This document shows, in pieces, positions 63,999-64,000 of a stretch of 64,000 nt of DNA. The stretch is from Psychroflexus longus. GTDB taxonomy: Bacteria > Bacteroidota > Bacteroidia > Flavobacteriales > Flavobacteriaceae. The notes beneath the pieces were generated by a model that did not search any database, was not told where the DNA came from, and was given only the letters and a program-made list of their open reading frames with translations. The stretch is from assembly GCF_020164595.1 (NCBI RefSeq), contig NZ_JAIQZE010000003.1, positions 1 to 64,000 of the forward strand, read 5' to 3'. The position numbers were made by a program, and so were the translations under genes. Numbering within the stretch: position 1 is the stretch's first letter; every line of letters begins with the position of its first letter.

Positions 63999-64000
63999 AT

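Overview
The window is a stretch of chromosome from a member of the Bacteroidota, most likely a marine-type, carotenoid-pigmented Flavobacteriaceae. The evidence is the AT-rich sequence, the Bacteroidetes-type -7 promoter elements (TAnnTTTG), and families largely confined to or typical of the phylum: a FecI/FecR/STN-domain TonB receptor set, the bamD-rpoZ-coaBC-DUF4835-recN block, DUF6702 beside an M1 peptidase, and an RprXY-like two-component pair. Apart from a truncated IS3-type element at the left edge, this is core chromosome. I saw no rRNA, tRNA, CRISPR array, phage or defence island.

Layout. 1-123: the end of an IS3-family element. 187-5070: a TonB-dependent receptor and its FecR anti-sigma factor on the minus strand, with the ECF sigma factor divergent on the plus strand. 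5071-5949: gene-poor, with one orphan frame. 5950-9653: a lipoprotein amidase and an S9 peptidase. 9809-17419: carotenoid locus. 17581-24292: minus-strand housekeeping genes (map, HAD hydrolase, thioredoxin-like lipoprotein, gpmI, VanY-like peptidase, GNAT, clpP, collagen-motif lipoprotein, two msrB). 24409-28372: plus-strand M48 protease, MFS carrier, APP1-type phosphatase and diacylglycerol kinase. 28425-32795: minus-strand M1 peptidase, DUF6702 and two carboxypeptidase-D-like proteins. 32899-35464: pepE, glsA, tatA-like, PAP2. 35432-37948: EamA transporter, HAD, ribD. 38169-45831: GNAT, mgsA, thioesterase, then dnaA, LMW phosphatase, RsmI-like methyltransferase, YigZ, prmC, ligA. 45870-47541: a 5'-nucleotidase split into two genes. 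47695-58923: CPA2 antiporter, M61 peptidase, DUF6913-like protein, dapA, bamD, rpoZ, coaBC, DUF4835, recN, fabI. 58998-63902: glycosyltransferase, YbbR-like protein, coaE, histidine kinase, response regulator.

The main biological system is the carotenoid locus. A MerR/B12-binding regulator of the CarH/LitR type heads a tightly packed operon: regulator-crtI-crtB-crtZ-crtD-cruF-crtY. A CrtA-related gene converges on the end of crtY. Together these supply every step from GGPP to a hydroxylated monocyclic carotenoid of the saproxanthin/myxol type. There is no crtE and no ketolase (crtW) here. The regulator keeps the lower-ligand ExHxxG motif of CarH but has W-x9-E-Q where CarH has W-x9-E-H. A 36-bp near-perfect palindrome lies directly upstream of the crtA-like gene and is a candidate operator.

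Other points worth attention are a run of eight C residues inside the ECF sigma factor gene (possible frameshift switch), tandem cytosolic and exported MsrB genes, neighbouring genes for phosphatidate dephosphorylation and diacylglycerol phosphorylation, the split nucleotidase, and possible leaderless transcripts for the histidine kinase and tatA-like genes.
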